The notes: generated by a model not told the origin, from the letters alone. DNA of 64,000 nucleotides from Antarctobacter heliothermus (GCF_002237555.1 NZ_CP022540.1:930001-994000), one strand, 5' to 3'. Positions 1 to 8,751 are shown, counted from the stretch's first letter. A program made the numbers and translations.

Positions 1-974
1 TCCAGCAGCCCAAGGATCTGACCGACCGTCAGCGCACCAGACGATGGTGGGCCCATGCCGCAAACCTCATGCCCCCGAAACGGGGCGCAGACGGCGGGGC
101 GTTCCTTGACCTCATAGGCCGCCAGATCGCGTAGCGTCATGACGCCGGGATTGGCTGAGAACCCCTGCACCGTGTCCACGATGTCCTGCGCGATGGGACC
201 TTCGTAGATCGCCGTCGCGCCATCCGCCGCCATCGCCCGCATGACCGCCGCATAGGCAGGGTTGGTCAGCATCGACCCTTCGGCAATCGGTGCGCCGCCG
301 GGGTAAAAGTAATCCTTTGTTGGCCCGTGCTGGCCTAGCCTGTCAGCATCCCCTGCCACTAGCCCGGCAAGGCGCGGCGACACAGCAAAACCACCTTCGG
401 CCAATCGCGTGGCTGGATCGAACAGGTCCGCCCAGTCGGCCTTGCCCCACTTTTCATGCGCGGCCTGCATCAATGCGGGTGTGCCCGGCACACCGACAGA
501 ACGCCCCCCCACAACCGCATCCCAGAACTGAAGCGGACTGCCCTCGGCGTCCTGAAACAGCCGGGGTGTTGCGGCCAGCGGCGCGGTTTCGCGACCGTCG
601 AGCGTTGTGATCTCTCCCGTTGCCCCGTCGTGCCAGACAAGGAAGGCCCCTCCGCCCATGCCCGAGCTTTGCGGCTCGACCAGACCCAGCACGGTCTGCA
701 CGGCAATCATGGCGTCCGCCGCCGTGCCCCCCGCCCGCAGCACCTCGGCCCCGGCTTCAACGGCATGGGGATTCGCGGCGGCGACCATCCATGTATCGGC
801 CATCACAGGCTTGCCGGCTACTTTGGCCGCCAAAGCCTCCCCGACCGGGGCAGACATCGCGGCAAACCCGCTGTCTGCCACCGCCTGTTCAGGATCGACA
901 GCGTCGGCCGCCTGTTGTGCCAGACCCGCAGACCCCAACAGACCCGCGACGGCAAAAGACATGATGAAACGCAT
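1..974 (-). CDS. ggt: Gamma-glutamyltransferase, 5' part only (C-terminal half lies outside the window)
   Basis: About 324 codons are visible from an ATG at 974. The product starts with a secretion signal (MRFIMSFAVAGLLGSAGLA) and runs into the typical large-subunit region of periplasmic gamma-glutamyltransferases: NPHAVEAGAEVLRAGGTAAD near residue 65, then SSGMGGGAFLVWHDG and LDGRETAP, which line the gamma-glutamyl pocket in this family. The family makes a proenzyme that cleaves itself to release a small subunit starting with a catalytic Thr; that part is beyond base 1 and cannot be checked. The enzyme hydrolyses glutathione and other gamma-glutamyl compounds. The reading frame is intact as far as visible. 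Family assignment is secure; whether the full gene is intact is unknown. Confidence 0.93.
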   Translation of the reverse strand, partial: MRFIMSFAVAGLLGSAGLAQQAADAVDPEQAVADSGFAAMSAPVGEALAAKVAGKPVMADTWMVAAANPHAVEAGAEVLRAGGTAADAMIAVQTVLGLVEPQSSGMGGGAFLVWHDGATGEITTLDGRETAPLAATPRLFQDAEGSPLQFWDAVVGGRSVGVPGTPALMQAAHEKWGKADWADLFDPATRLAEGGFAVSPRLAGLVAGDADRLGQHGPTKDYFYPGGAPIAEGSMLTNPAYAAVMRAMAADGATAIYEGPIAQDIVDTVQGFSANPGVMTLRDLAAYEVKERPAVCAPFRGHEVCGMGPPSSGALTVGQILGLL

Positions 975-1170
975 GGTGCGAACCCCTCCCTTGATAAGCA
1001 AAATACACCCGCAGCTTTGCATCTTTGCCGCGAATCTCAAGCGCGGGTTTCCGCCGATAGGTGTTCCGACACAAAACAACCGGAAGAAAGTCAGCCTTTG
1101 CAACGGACTTGGCGCTATACTGCGGTGCAGAAACCGATGCCCACACCTGTCAGACAACCCGAGTATTGCC

Positions 1171-1680
1171 GTGCCCCTCGACCTGACGTTCTTTCCGCGC
1201 TGGAACCTCGTGCATGCCGATTATTTCGGCTGCACAACAGTCGGGGACATCGTACGCAGCTATTCCGACATGCTCTCACACCCCCAGTCAGATTGCCTGC
1301 GATATGCCATCAACGACATGCGAAGCCTGACAAATCTGAACGTGTTCTATGAGGGTATGTCCTTTTTGGCCCGGACCATTTCAGCTGATGCCGCCCTGCG
1401 GGCCGCCCCATGGGAAATCGCCTTTGTCGCGCCTCAACGGGACATGACACCCATCTTGACGGACTATTGCGCGCAGGTGTCACGCGCGGGCACCGCACGA
1501 TGTGCGCGGTTTGCGGATATTCCTGCGGCGATCGATTGGCTTGGTCTTCCGCGCGGCGTTATGGACCTGAGCGTGGCCAACGGTCGACGCATTGAGGATG
1601 CCCGCGCATCGGCCACGGCCCCTACAGCATCGCGGGCACAACCTGATCCGGCGGACGGTGACCATCGTCAAAAGTCTTGA
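1171..1680 (+). CDS. Conserved-looking hypothetical protein, about 169 aa
   Basis: The frame gives a soluble protein beginning near VPLDLTFFPRWNLVHADYFG, with no signal peptide or membrane segment. I chose the GTG at 1171 because the frame upstream soon becomes the antisense of the gamma-glutamyltransferase gene; no strong ribosome site is visible and an earlier start (for example the ATT at 1165) cannot be excluded. The middle (residues about 20-130) looks like an alpha/beta domain of the STAS or SpoIIAA-like kind, but I do not recognise the family firmly. The last 19 codons run into the 3' end of the convergent dehydrogenase gene (59 bp overlap), and this Ala/Asp-rich tail may be a recent extension caused by loss of an earlier stop. 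Confidence 0.5.
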   Translation: MPLDLTFFPRWNLVHADYFGCTTVGDIVRSYSDMLSHPQSDCLRYAINDMRSLTNLNVFYEGMSFLARTISADAALRAAPWEIAFVAPQRDMTPILTDYCAQVSRAGTARCARFADIPAAIDWLGLPRGVMDLSVANGRRIEDARASATAPTASRAQPDPADGDHRQKS

Positions 1681-2608
1681 TGTTGATGATCACCTTTTCG
1701 CCCATCTCGACGCGGCCTTCCTGCGTGGCCGATCCCATGTGCGGCAGCATCACCACGTTGGGCATATCACGCAGTTCGGGATTGCCCGCCAGCCCCTGTT
1801 CGTAGACATCCAACCCTGCGCCCGCCAATTGCCCGGCCTTGAGCATCCGCGTCAGCGCGTTTTCGTCGATCACCTCTCCGCGTGAGGTATTCACGATCAC
1901 GGCGCTGGGTTTCATCAGTTGCAATCGGCGCGCGTTCAGCAGGTGATAGGTGCTGGGCGTTGACGGGCAATTGACGCTGATCACGTCCATCCGCGCGACC
2001 ATCTGGTCAAGGCTCTCCCAATAGGTTGCCTCCAGCGCGTCTTCAATCTCGGGGCGCAGGCGATGGCGATTGTGGTAATGCACCTGCATGCCAAAGGCGG
2101 CGGCGCGGCGCGCCACGGCCTGACCGATGCGACCCATGCCAAGGATACCCAGACGACGACCACCCAGACGCCCACCCAGCAGTGCGGTGGGCGCCCAGCC
2201 TTGCCAGCTGCCCTCCTGCATCACCTTCATGCCCTCCTGAATGCGGCGGGTCACCCCCAGCATCAGGGCCAGAACCATGTCGGCGGTGTCCTCTGTCACA
2301 ACGCCCGGCGTGTTCGACACCAAAATTCCGCGTGATCGGGCCGTGGCCACATCGATGTGATCGAATCCCGCCCCGAAATTTGCGATCAGTTTCAGCTTTT
2401 CTCCCGCCTGACCGATCAGCCCGGCGTCGATCCGGTCGGTGACCGTGGACACAAGGACATCTGCCTCCTGCATGGCGTCCACAAGCTCACCCCGGGTCAT
2501 GGGGCGGTCATCTTCGCGCAGCTTGGCGTCGAACAACTCGGTCAACCGAGTCTCGACGACTTCGGGCAAGCGTCGCGTCACGACAACACTCAGACGTTTT
2601 GATGGCAT
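1622..2608 (-). CDS. D-isomer-specific 2-hydroxyacid dehydrogenase (glyoxylate/hydroxypyruvate reductase type)
   Basis: This 328-aa protein interconverts a 2-oxoacid and a D-2-hydroxyacid with NAD(P)H in the cytoplasm. The Rossmann motif LGILGMGRIGQAVARR is present, followed by the family's catalytic elements: the substrate-binding Arg in VNTSRGEVIDE, the downstream acidic segment in DVYEQGLAGNPEL, and the catalytic His in MLPHMGSA. Length matches the family (310-340). The ATG at 2608 has GGGGAGAGGC just upstream; an in-frame ATG 33 bases earlier lacks this support. Closest resemblance is to alphaproteobacterial glyoxylate reductases, but the real substrate cannot be read from sequence. It stands alone, converging on the hypothetical gene at 1171. 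Confidence 0.93.
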   Translation of the reverse strand: MPSKRLSVVVTRRLPEVVETRLTELFDAKLREDDRPMTRGELVDAMQEADVLVSTVTDRIDAGLIGQAGEKLKLIANFGAGFDHIDVATARSRGILVSNTPGVVTEDTADMVLALMLGVTRRIQEGMKVMQEGSWQGWAPTALLGGRLGGRRLGILGMGRIGQAVARRAAAFGMQVHYHNRHRLRPEIEDALEATYWESLDQMVARMDVISVNCPSTPSTYHLLNARRLQLMKPSAVIVNTSRGEVIDENALTRMLKAGQLAGAGLDVYEQGLAGNPELRDMPNVVMLPHMGSATQEGRVEMGEKVIINIKTFDDGHRPPDQVVPAML

Positions 2609-2715
2609 GCAGCCTCTCCCCAAACTTCCCCATCGGGGCACTTGGGCGGTAGACTGCGTCAGGACAGGACGGGGCGCAAGAACCCCGCCGGAAAAACTGA
2701 GCAGGATCAGAGACC

Positions 2716-3213
2716 ATGTTCAAGAAAGCGATCGCCATGGCGATGGCGCTTGGCCTGTTTGCCGCGCCTTTGGCCTCGGCGCAGGACAAGGGGCCAGAGA
2801 CAAACCTGCCTTTGCCGCGGTTTGTGTCGTTGAAGGCGTCCGAGGGCAACGTGCGGCGCGGGCCGTCGCTGACGCATCGGATCGACTGGGTGTACAAGCG
2901 GCGGTCGATGCCGCTGGAGATCACCGCCGAGCATGGCCATTGGCGGCGCGTGCGGGACCGCGACGGGGCCGGGGGATGGGTGCATTATTCGCTGCTGTCG
3001 GGGTCGAGGACGGTCATCATCGAGCAGGACATGTTGAGCCTGTATCAGCGCGAAGATCCGGACAGTCCGGTGGTGGCGCGGCTGGAATTGGGGGTGATCG
3101 CGCGGCTGGGCGATTGCGGTCCGGATTGGTGCAAACTGACGGCAAAGGGCTACAAGGGATGGGCCGACAAGACCGCATTGTGGGGGGTCAAACCGGACGA
3201 GATCCGCGAGTGA
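2716..3213 (+). CDS. Secreted SH3-domain protein
   Basis: A 165-aa protein with a clear signal peptide (MFKKAIAMAMALGLFAAPLASA, cleavage near residue 22). The mature part is a bacterial SH3-like region: ASEGNVRRGPSLTHRIDWVY (around residue 40) is the usual opening of these domains, and GWVHYSLLSG and GYKGWADK mark the ends of two SH3-like repeats. The pair CGPDWCKL could form a disulfide. Such proteins are widespread in Rhodobacterales as periplasmic or envelope-associated SH3 proteins, probably binding peptidoglycan, but no activity is established. It is a single gene with GTTCAAG-like start context at ATG 2716 and no operon partner on the same strand. Confidence 0.88.
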   Translation: MFKKAIAMAMALGLFAAPLASAQDKGPETNLPLPRFVSLKASEGNVRRGPSLTHRIDWVYKRRSMPLEITAEHGHWRRVRDRDGAGGWVHYSLLSGSRTVIIEQDMLSLYQREDPDSPVVARLELGVIARLGDCGPDWCKLTAKGYKGWADKTALWGVKPDEIRE

Positions 3214-3222
3214 TTTTGGGGC

Positions 3223-3238
3223 TGTCCACGCGTGGACA
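3223..3238. repeat. Perfect 16-bp palindrome just after the SH3 gene
   Basis: TGTCCACGCGTGGACA reads the same on both strands. It starts 10 bases after the SH3 gene's stop codon. There is no T-run, so it is not a classical terminator; it could be a protein-binding site or a mobile or palindromic repeat. Function unknown. Confidence 0.5.
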
Positions 3239-3336
3239 ACAACCCGCCCAAATGATTTCAATGGCTTGCAGAGGCGTTTTTATAGTTTGTTAGGGAACGG
3301 GTAGGCCGGAACGAGCCTGGACCCACCCCAACCATA

Positions 3337-3360
3337 GGCCCCGGATCAGGTCCGGGACGG
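3337..3360. repeat. REP-like palindrome between convergent genes
   Basis: CCCGGA (3340-3345) and TCCGGG (3351-3356) pair around the loop TCAGG. The wider GGCCCCGGATCAGGTCCGGG resembles short palindromic elements that recur in alphaproteobacterial intergenic spaces. It lies between the ends of two convergent genes, 27 bases from the Hint gene's stop, and may also help stop transcription. Assignment as a dispersed repeat is from memory of similar sequences and needs a genome scan. Confidence 0.35.
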
Positions 3361-3386
3361 GGATGTCATGGAACACCCGTTTTCGC

Positions 3387-4463
3387 TCATGCCGCCTCGT
3401 GCATCAGGATTGCAGCCTCGGACGCGGACAGGTTGCGCCGCGCGTAGGCACCGTAGGATTGCGGGTTGCCTGCCACGCCGGGCAGGGTTTGCAGCAGGCG
3501 CGTGCGGTCGGCGCTGTCCATCGAGGACAGCGCGGCGTTGGCGGGATGAAAGCTCTCGGTTTCGACGCCATCGGCAAACAGCACCTCGTGCCGGGGCAGC
3601 AGGAGATGCACATAGGTCACCTCTTTGATGTCCATGTCCTGCACGATGCCCTGCCCGTCCACCAGATCGCGCGCGGCGACCAGCACCTCTGGCGTGTTGA
3701 ACAAGGCCCGCGCCGCAGCGCCGCGCACCACCATGCGATGCTCTGGCGAGACAAGGATGTCGCAATTGGGCTGATCCAGCCCCAGCGCCCCGGCGCGCAG
3801 GCGGATCGGGCGCAGCGAGGGCATGGCAAACAGCCGCGCGCCCGACATGCGCCGGCTGCCAATCCAGCAAACAGGCTGTGCGCCGCTGTCTTTGGTCTGC
3901 ACCAGATCCCCCTCACGCAGAAGACCCACAGGCATCGACCCGGTGGGAGTGAGGATTCGGGTGCGCGGCGTGAAACAGATCACCGCCCCACCGGGATCGA
4001 AGGGCATTTCCAGCGGTTCGACCGTACGAGCGTGGTGAACCACCCAGAGATCGACCGCAGAGGGCGGCACCTCATCCAGGAACATCAGCAAAGGCGGCAC
4101 ATGTCGTCCAACCGGGATCAGGGTCACGGTGTACCCCTTGCGCCCATCAGTCACGACAAAACAGGAATCGCCATGCCGGGGGTCGCCGTCGTCCACGACG
4201 TCAGATGATCGTCCGGGCGTGTCGCGTTCCAGCGCCGCGCCCACAAGACGCCGCACCATGCGCGCCGCGCGCGGACGAATGTTTGCGTCGCCACTCTCAT
4301 CGCCCAGTTGCAATACCGACGCGGGCCCATCCACCCGAACCGGCTCTCCGGTCCAGGACCACGCGGCCCCGACCTTAAGCGCCGGAAGAGGCGCGTCCTG
4401 CACCCCGTCGATTTCCGTCTGTGCCCACGAGATGACGAACGTGCCACGATAGCCCGTTGCCAT
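3387..4463 (-). CDS. Hint-domain protein
   Basis: A 358-aa protein with a Hint (Hedgehog/intein) domain from about residue 160: VICFTPRTRILTPTG starts the domain with the conserved Cys, LREGDLVQTKD and PVCWIGSRRM follow, and ILVSPEHRMVVRG carries the His of the family. The DIKEVTYVHLLLPRHEVLFADG segment near residue 270 is the standard continuation of the Hint_2 family common in Rhodobacterales. The N-terminal 155 residues begin MATGYRGTFVISWAQTEIDG and are a poorly characterised companion region, without a signal peptide. True Hint proteins self-cleave; here no C-extein of recognisable function follows, so activity is uncertain. Start at ATG 4463; the gene is isolated. Confidence 0.87.
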   Translation of the reverse strand: MATGYRGTFVISWAQTEIDGVQDAPLPALKVGAAWSWTGEPVRVDGPASVLQLGDESGDANIRPRAARMVRRLVGAALERDTPGRSSDVVDDGDPRHGDSCFVVTDGRKGYTVTLIPVGRHVPPLLMFLDEVPPSAVDLWVVHHARTVEPLEMPFDPGGAVICFTPRTRILTPTGSMPVGLLREGDLVQTKDSGAQPVCWIGSRRMSGARLFAMPSLRPIRLRAGALGLDQPNCDILVSPEHRMVVRGAAARALFNTPEVLVAARDLVDGQGIVQDMDIKEVTYVHLLLPRHEVLFADGVETESFHPANAALSSMDSADRTRLLQTLPGVAGNPQSYGAYARRNLSASEAAILMHEAA

Positions 4464-4660
4464 ATCTGTTTGCCTGCCTCAGTCTTTTTTTATTAACAAT
4501 TAGGCTACAGCGCCGCTGGCGTATCTCAAAGCGGAACCCGGCATGGGGGTTGACCTTCCGCAAGGAAAACCCGTGCTTATGTGGCCGGAAAGCAACGACT
4601 TCTTACCCAAAAGGTTAGTCCAGAGGGCGGTTGATGGGCACAACGCCGTCCCGTCAGACG

Positions 4661-4690
4661 CAAAACGCCGCCCCGAAGGGCGGCGTCTGG
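4661..4690 (-). terminator. Rho-independent terminator of ugd
   Basis: On the minus strand the 8-bp stem CGCCGCCC/GGGCGGCG (4685-4678 with 4673-4666) closes a TTCG tetraloop, a very stable loop, and is followed by GTTTTG. It begins about 30 bases after the ugd stop codon. Confidence 0.85.
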
Positions 4691-4714
4691 ATCGGCGGGG
4701 CGCGTTGCCCAACC

Positions 4715-6034
4715 TTAGCTGGTCAGGCCGACACGACCGATGCTTTCATAGGCGGTAAAGCCTGCTGCCGCCGCATCCGATGCCGCGTAGATGTTGCGCA
4801 GGTCGGCCAGTTTGGCCTGCGCCATGGACCCGGCAAGGCGCGACAGGTCCAGCGCGCGGAATTCGTTCCATTCGGTCAGGATCACCAGCAGATCGGCACC
4901 CTTGGCGGCGGCATAGGGGTCCTCCTCCCATGTCACGCCGGGCAGCAAATGCTCACCTTCGCGGCGGCCTTGCGGATCGACAACGCGGACCTTTGCCCCG
5001 CCACCCACCAACGCAGGCACGATGGTCAGCGACGGCGCGTCGCGCATGTCATCGGTGTTGGGTTTGAAGGTGACGCCCAGCACGGCGACCGTCTGGCCGT
5101 TGAAGCCGCCGTCACACAGATCGGCCAGCTTGTCGATCATGCGGCGCTTGACGTCCTCATTGACCTTGATGACCGTCTCGACAATCGAGATGGGGGCCGC
5201 GTGTTCCTGACCGATGCGGGCCAGTGCCATGGTGTCCTTGGGGAAACACGACCCGCCATAGCCGGGACCGGCATGCAGGAACTTGTTCCCGATGCGGCCA
5301 TCCATGCCCATGCCCTTGGAGACGGATTTCACATCCGCGCCGACCTTTTCGCACAGGGCGGCGATCTCATTGATAAAGGTGATCTTGGTCGCCAGAAACG
5401 CGTTGGCCGCGTATTTGATCATCTCCGCCGATTCCAGATCGGTGGTGACAATCGGGAAATCGCGCAAGTACAGCGGGCGGTAGATATCCGCCATCACCTG
5501 CTTTGCGCGGTCGCTTTCGACGCCGACAACCACACGGTCCGGTTTCATAAAGTCGTCGATGGCCGCGCCTTCGCGCAGGAACTCCGGGTTCGACGCGACG
5601 TCGAAGTCAAGGCCGGGGACAGCGGCGGAGATCACCTCTTTGACCTTGCGGTTGGTGCCGACGGGCACTGTCGATTTGGTCACGACAACCATATAGCCGG
5701 TCGCCGCCTTGGCGATTTCCTCAGCCGCAGCCATGACATAGGTCAGGTCCGCATGGCCGTCACCGCGCCGGGTGGGGGTGCCCACGGCGATGAACACCGC
5801 ATCCGCGCCGTCGATGGCGGTCTTGAGGTCCAGCGTGAAACTCAGGCGGCCTGCCTCGACGTTCTTGTGCATCAGCACGTCAAGGCCGGGCTCGTAAATC
5901 GGCACCTCGCCGCGTTCCAACATTTCTATCTTGCGGGGGTCTTTGTCCACGCAGACAACTTTGTGTCCAAAATCCGAAAAACAAACTCCGGAAACGAGGC
6001 CGACATAGCCCGTTCCGATCATGGCAATTTTCAT
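4715..6034 (-). CDS. ugd: UDP-glucose 6-dehydrogenase
   Basis: The 439-aa enzyme oxidises UDP-glucose twice with NAD+ to UDP-glucuronate, a precursor of exopolysaccharide, capsule or LPS sugars. The N-terminal NAD-binding motif MIGTGYVGLVSG, the segment NPEFLREGAAIDDF in the first half and the catalytic Cys263 in GYGGSCFPKDT are all present. The C-terminal UDP-binding domain includes GVTFKPNTDDMRDAPS. Length is the usual one. The gene starts at ATG 6034, is divergent from the Kdo operon (160 bp between) and ends in a clear terminator, so it is probably a single transcription unit, functionally linked to the neighbouring envelope sugar genes. Confidence 0.97.
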   Translation of the reverse strand: MKIAMIGTGYVGLVSGVCFSDFGHKVVCVDKDPRKIEMLERGEVPIYEPGLDVLMHKNVEAGRLSFTLDLKTAIDGADAVFIAVGTPTRRGDGHADLTYVMAAAEEIAKAATGYMVVVTKSTVPVGTNRKVKEVISAAVPGLDFDVASNPEFLREGAAIDDFMKPDRVVVGVESDRAKQVMADIYRPLYLRDFPIVTTDLESAEMIKYAANAFLATKITFINEIAALCEKVGADVKSVSKGMGMDGRIGNKFLHAGPGYGGSCFPKDTMALARIGQEHAAPISIVETVIKVNEDVKRRMIDKLADLCDGGFNGQTVAVLGVTFKPNTDDMRDAPSLTIVPALVGGGAKVRVVDPQGRREGEHLLPGVTWEEDPYAAAKGADLLVILTEWNEFRALDLSRLAGSMAQAKLADLRNIYAASDAAAAGFTAYESIGRVGLTS

Positions 6035-6194
6035 GGTAGCGATCCCTCGACCGGTCTATATGGCGACGACATGCGGCGGTGAGGGGGCAAATGTCAACTT
6101 GCGCATGCCGCGTCGCGGCAAACTGTTGCGCGATTGGACAAGGTCCGGCAGAGGCGCTAAAGCACGCAGGCTGACAACAGCCGAGCAGACAATC

Positions 6195-7148
6195 ATGACA
6201 GACAGCCCTTCCCGGGTCGCCCGCACCGTCCTAGCCACCGAAAGCGCCGCATTGGCGCGGCTGGGCGATGAACTTCCCGACAGTTTTGACGCCGTCGTTG
6301 CCCGGCTGTTGCAGGTGCAGGGGCGCGTGATCGTGTCCGGCATGGGCAAATCCGGCCATGTGGCCAACAAGATCGCCGCCACCTTTGCGTCGACCGGCAC
6401 GCCTGCGCAGGGCGTCCATCCGGGAGAGGCGAGCCATGGCGATCTGGGCATGATCACGCCGTCGGACGCGGTGATCCTGATTTCGAACTCTGGCGAGACG
6501 CGGGAACTGGCCGATATGATCGCCCATTGCGCGCGGTTCTCGATTCCGCTGGTGGCGATGACCAAGGGGGCGGACAGCACCCTGTCACGGGCGGCGGATT
6601 TTGTCCTGCTGATGCCCGACGCGCCAGAGGCCTGTGCCATCGGCATGGCGCCGACCACCTCGACGACGATGGCGATGGCGCTGGGGGATGCGTTGGCGGT
6701 GGCGATGATGCAGAGCCGGGGGTTCGACCGCTCCAGTTTCGCGGCCTTCCATCCCGGCGGGACTTTGGGGGCGCAACTGCTGCATGTCTCTGCCGTCATG
6801 CACCGGGGTGAGGAACTGCCACTCGTGCAAGAGGACACGCCGATGTCCGAATGCCTGCTGGTGATGAGCCAGAAGGGGTTCGGCGTGGCCGCGCTGGTCG
6901 ATGAGGGTGAGCGGCTGATGGGCATCATCACCGACGGCGATTTGCGCCGCAACATGGAGGGGCTGATGGACCGCCGTGCGGGGCAGGTTGCCACGCGTGG
7001 ACCGCTGGTCACCGCCCCCGACACCCTGCTGATCGAGGCGCTTGGCATCATGAACACGACGAAACGCACGGTCCTGCTGGTGACCGACGGTGACCGGCTG
7101 GTTGGCCTGCTGCACATCCACGACGCGCTGCGGGCGGGTGTGGCATGA
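6195..7148 (+). CDS. kpsF: D-arabinose-5-phosphate isomerase, KpsF/GutQ family
   Basis: A 317-aa protein that converts ribulose-5-phosphate to arabinose-5-phosphate, the first step towards Kdo. It has a SIS sugar-isomerase domain (residues about 30-165: VIVSGMGKSGHVANKIAATF, STGTPAQGVHPGEASHGDLG, ILISNSGETRELADM) followed by two CBS domains (about 205-317, with ITDGDLRRNMEG), the standard layout. The first ATG after the divergent ugd promoter region that gives this N-terminus is at 6195; in-frame codons upstream are not protein-like. It is the first gene of an operon with kdsB and kdsA, all joined by 4-base ATGA overlaps. No kdsC phosphatase is present here. Confidence 0.95.
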   Translation: MTDSPSRVARTVLATESAALARLGDELPDSFDAVVARLLQVQGRVIVSGMGKSGHVANKIAATFASTGTPAQGVHPGEASHGDLGMITPSDAVILISNSGETRELADMIAHCARFSIPLVAMTKGADSTLSRAADFVLLMPDAPEACAIGMAPTTSTTMAMALGDALAVAMMQSRGFDRSSFAAFHPGGTLGAQLLHVSAVMHRGEELPLVQEDTPMSECLLVMSQKGFGVAALVDEGERLMGIITDGDLRRNMEGLMDRRAGQVATRGPLVTAPDTLLIEALGIMNTTKRTVLLVTDGDRLVGLLHIHDALRAGVA

Positions 7149-7933
7149 GCGCGGTCATCTTCATCCCCGCGCGCTATGCCTCGACCCGGTATCCGGGCAA
7201 GCCGCTGGTCGAACTGACGGGCGCGACGGGTGAGGCGAAATCGCTGATCCAGCGCAGCTGGGAGGCGGCGAAGGCGGTCAAGGGGGCCGACGCGGTCTAT
7301 GTGCTGACCGACGACAGCCGTATCGCCGAGGCGGCGCGCGGCTTTGGCGCGGATGTGCTGATGACGTCGGAACACGCGCGCAACGGCACCGAACGCTGTG
7401 CCGAGGGCGTTGCGCAACTGCAGCACACCCCCGACTGCGTGGTGAACCTGCAAGGGGACGCGCCGCTGACGCCCGCGTGGTTCGTCGAGGCGCTGATTGA
7501 ACGGATGGCCGACCCGGCGGTGCGGATGGCCACGCCGATCCTGCGCTGTGATGCCGAGACGCTGACCAATTTCGTGACCGACCGCCAGAACGGCCGCGTT
7601 GGCGGCACCACCGCCGTCGCCCGCGCCGATGGCACTGCGCTATATTTCTCCAAGGAAGTGCTGCCCTTCGTCGGATCGCTGGAGACCCCGCCCGAGGTCT
7701 GGCACCACGTCGGCGTCTATGCCTATCGCCCCGAGGCGCTGGAGGCCTATATGTCATGGCCCGAGGGGCCGCTGGAAAAGGCCGAGGGGCTGGAACAGCT
7801 GCGGTTCCTCGAAAACGGCGTGCCGGTGACCTGTGTTCCGGTCGAGGGCAAAGGCCGGGTATTCTGGGAACTCAACAACCCTGTGGACGTGGCGCGCATC
7901 GAAGGCGTGCTGGCAAAGGAAGGCATCGCATGA
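7145..7933 (+). CDS. kdsB: CMP-Kdo synthetase (3-deoxy-manno-octulosonate cytidylyltransferase)
   Basis: This 262-aa enzyme activates Kdo with CTP for lipid A-core assembly. It opens with IFIPARYASTRYPGKPL, the nucleotide-binding signature of KdsB, and carries NLQGDAPL, which contains the metal-binding Asp, and VGVYAYRPEAL, all typical. Its start overlaps the kpsF stop by ATGA and its own stop overlaps the kdsA start in the same way, implying translational coupling within a kpsF-kdsB-kdsA operon. Length is normal for the family (about 250). Confidence 0.96.
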   Translation: MSAVIFIPARYASTRYPGKPLVELTGATGEAKSLIQRSWEAAKAVKGADAVYVLTDDSRIAEAARGFGADVLMTSEHARNGTERCAEGVAQLQHTPDCVVNLQGDAPLTPAWFVEALIERMADPAVRMATPILRCDAETLTNFVTDRQNGRVGGTTAVARADGTALYFSKEVLPFVGSLETPPEVWHHVGVYAYRPEALEAYMSWPEGPLEKAEGLEQLRFLENGVPVTCVPVEGKGRVFWELNNPVDVARIEGVLAKEGIA

Positions 7934-8751
7934 CGGACGTTTCAATCGGGGACTATACCGTCTCCAACGCCGCCCCTTTCACCCTGATCGCCGGTCCCTG
8001 CCAAATCGAGACGCTGGATCACGCGCGGATGCTGGCCGAACGGATCGCGGCGGCAGCAGAGGCCGCAGGCGTGAACTGGATCTTCAAGGCCAGCTACGAC
8101 AAGGCCAACCGCTCATCCCTGTCGGGCAAGCGCGGTATCGGCATGGAAGAGGGGCTGCGCGTCCTATCGACTATCCGGTCAGAATTCGGGGTTCCGGTGC
8201 TGACCGATGTGCACGCGCCCGACCAATGCGCCACTGTCGCCTCTGCCGTGGACGTGCTGCAAATCCCGGCCTTTCTGTCGCGGCAGACCGACCTGCTGCT
8301 GGCAGCCGGCGAAACCGGGGCCGCGATCAACGTCAAGAAGGGGCAGTTCCTGGCCCCTTGGGACATGGCCAATGTCGCGGCCAAGATCGCCTCGACCGGG
8401 AACGAAAAGATCATGCTCTGTGAGCGCGGCACTTCGTTTGGCTATAACATGCTGGTGTCGGACATGCGGTCGCTGCCGATCATGGGCGAGACCGGCTATC
8501 CGGTGGTCTTCGACGCAACCCATTCGGTGCAATTGCCCGGCGGACAGGGAACATCCTCTGGCGGGCAGCGCCAGTTTGTCGAACCGCTGGCCCGCGCCGC
8601 GCTGGCCGTGGGCTGCGCCGCTGTGTTTATCGAGACGCACGAAGACCCGGACAACGCGCCCAGCGACGGGCCGAACATGGTGCCGGTCGATGATCTGGCG
8701 CGCTTGTTGAAGGGTTTGGCGGCGGTGGATGCGCTGACCAAGGCGGGCTGA
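7930..8751 (+). CDS. kdsA: 3-deoxy-8-phosphooctulonate (Kdo-8-P) synthase
   Basis: The 273-aa enzyme condenses phosphoenolpyruvate with arabinose-5-phosphate to give Kdo-8-phosphate. Family signatures are clear: LIAGPCQIET, FKASYDKANRSS (PEP-binding Lys), PVLTDVHAP, DVLQIPAFLSRQTDLL, INVKKGQFLAPWDM and FDATHSVQLPGG. The ATG at 7930 overlaps the kdsB stop; an upstream in-frame extension would lie inside kdsB and is not used. It is the last gene of the Kdo operon and is followed by a terminator. Its Cys in GPCQIE would suit a metal-dependent KdsA only if it occupies the metal-site position, which I have not verified. Confidence 0.97.
   Translation: MTDVSIGDYTVSNAAPFTLIAGPCQIETLDHARMLAERIAAAAEAAGVNWIFKASYDKANRSSLSGKRGIGMEEGLRVLSTIRSEFGVPVLTDVHAPDQCATVASAVDVLQIPAFLSRQTDLLLAAGETGAAINVKKGQFLAPWDMANVAAKIASTGNEKIMLCERGTSFGYNMLVSDMRSLPIMGETGYPVVFDATHSVQLPGGQGTSSGGQRQFVEPLARAALAVGCAAVFIETHEDPDNAPSDGPNMVPVDDLARLLKGLAAVDALTKAG

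Noticed and set aside
4631..6082. A 483-codon plus-strand frame opposite ugd
   Set aside because: ugd has all catalytic motifs and its own terminator; the opposite frame is a shadow.
6056..7453. A 465-codon minus-strand frame opposite kpsF and kdsB
   Set aside because: Both plus-strand genes are unmistakable family members, and the antisense product is low-complexity Ser/Arg/Ala text.
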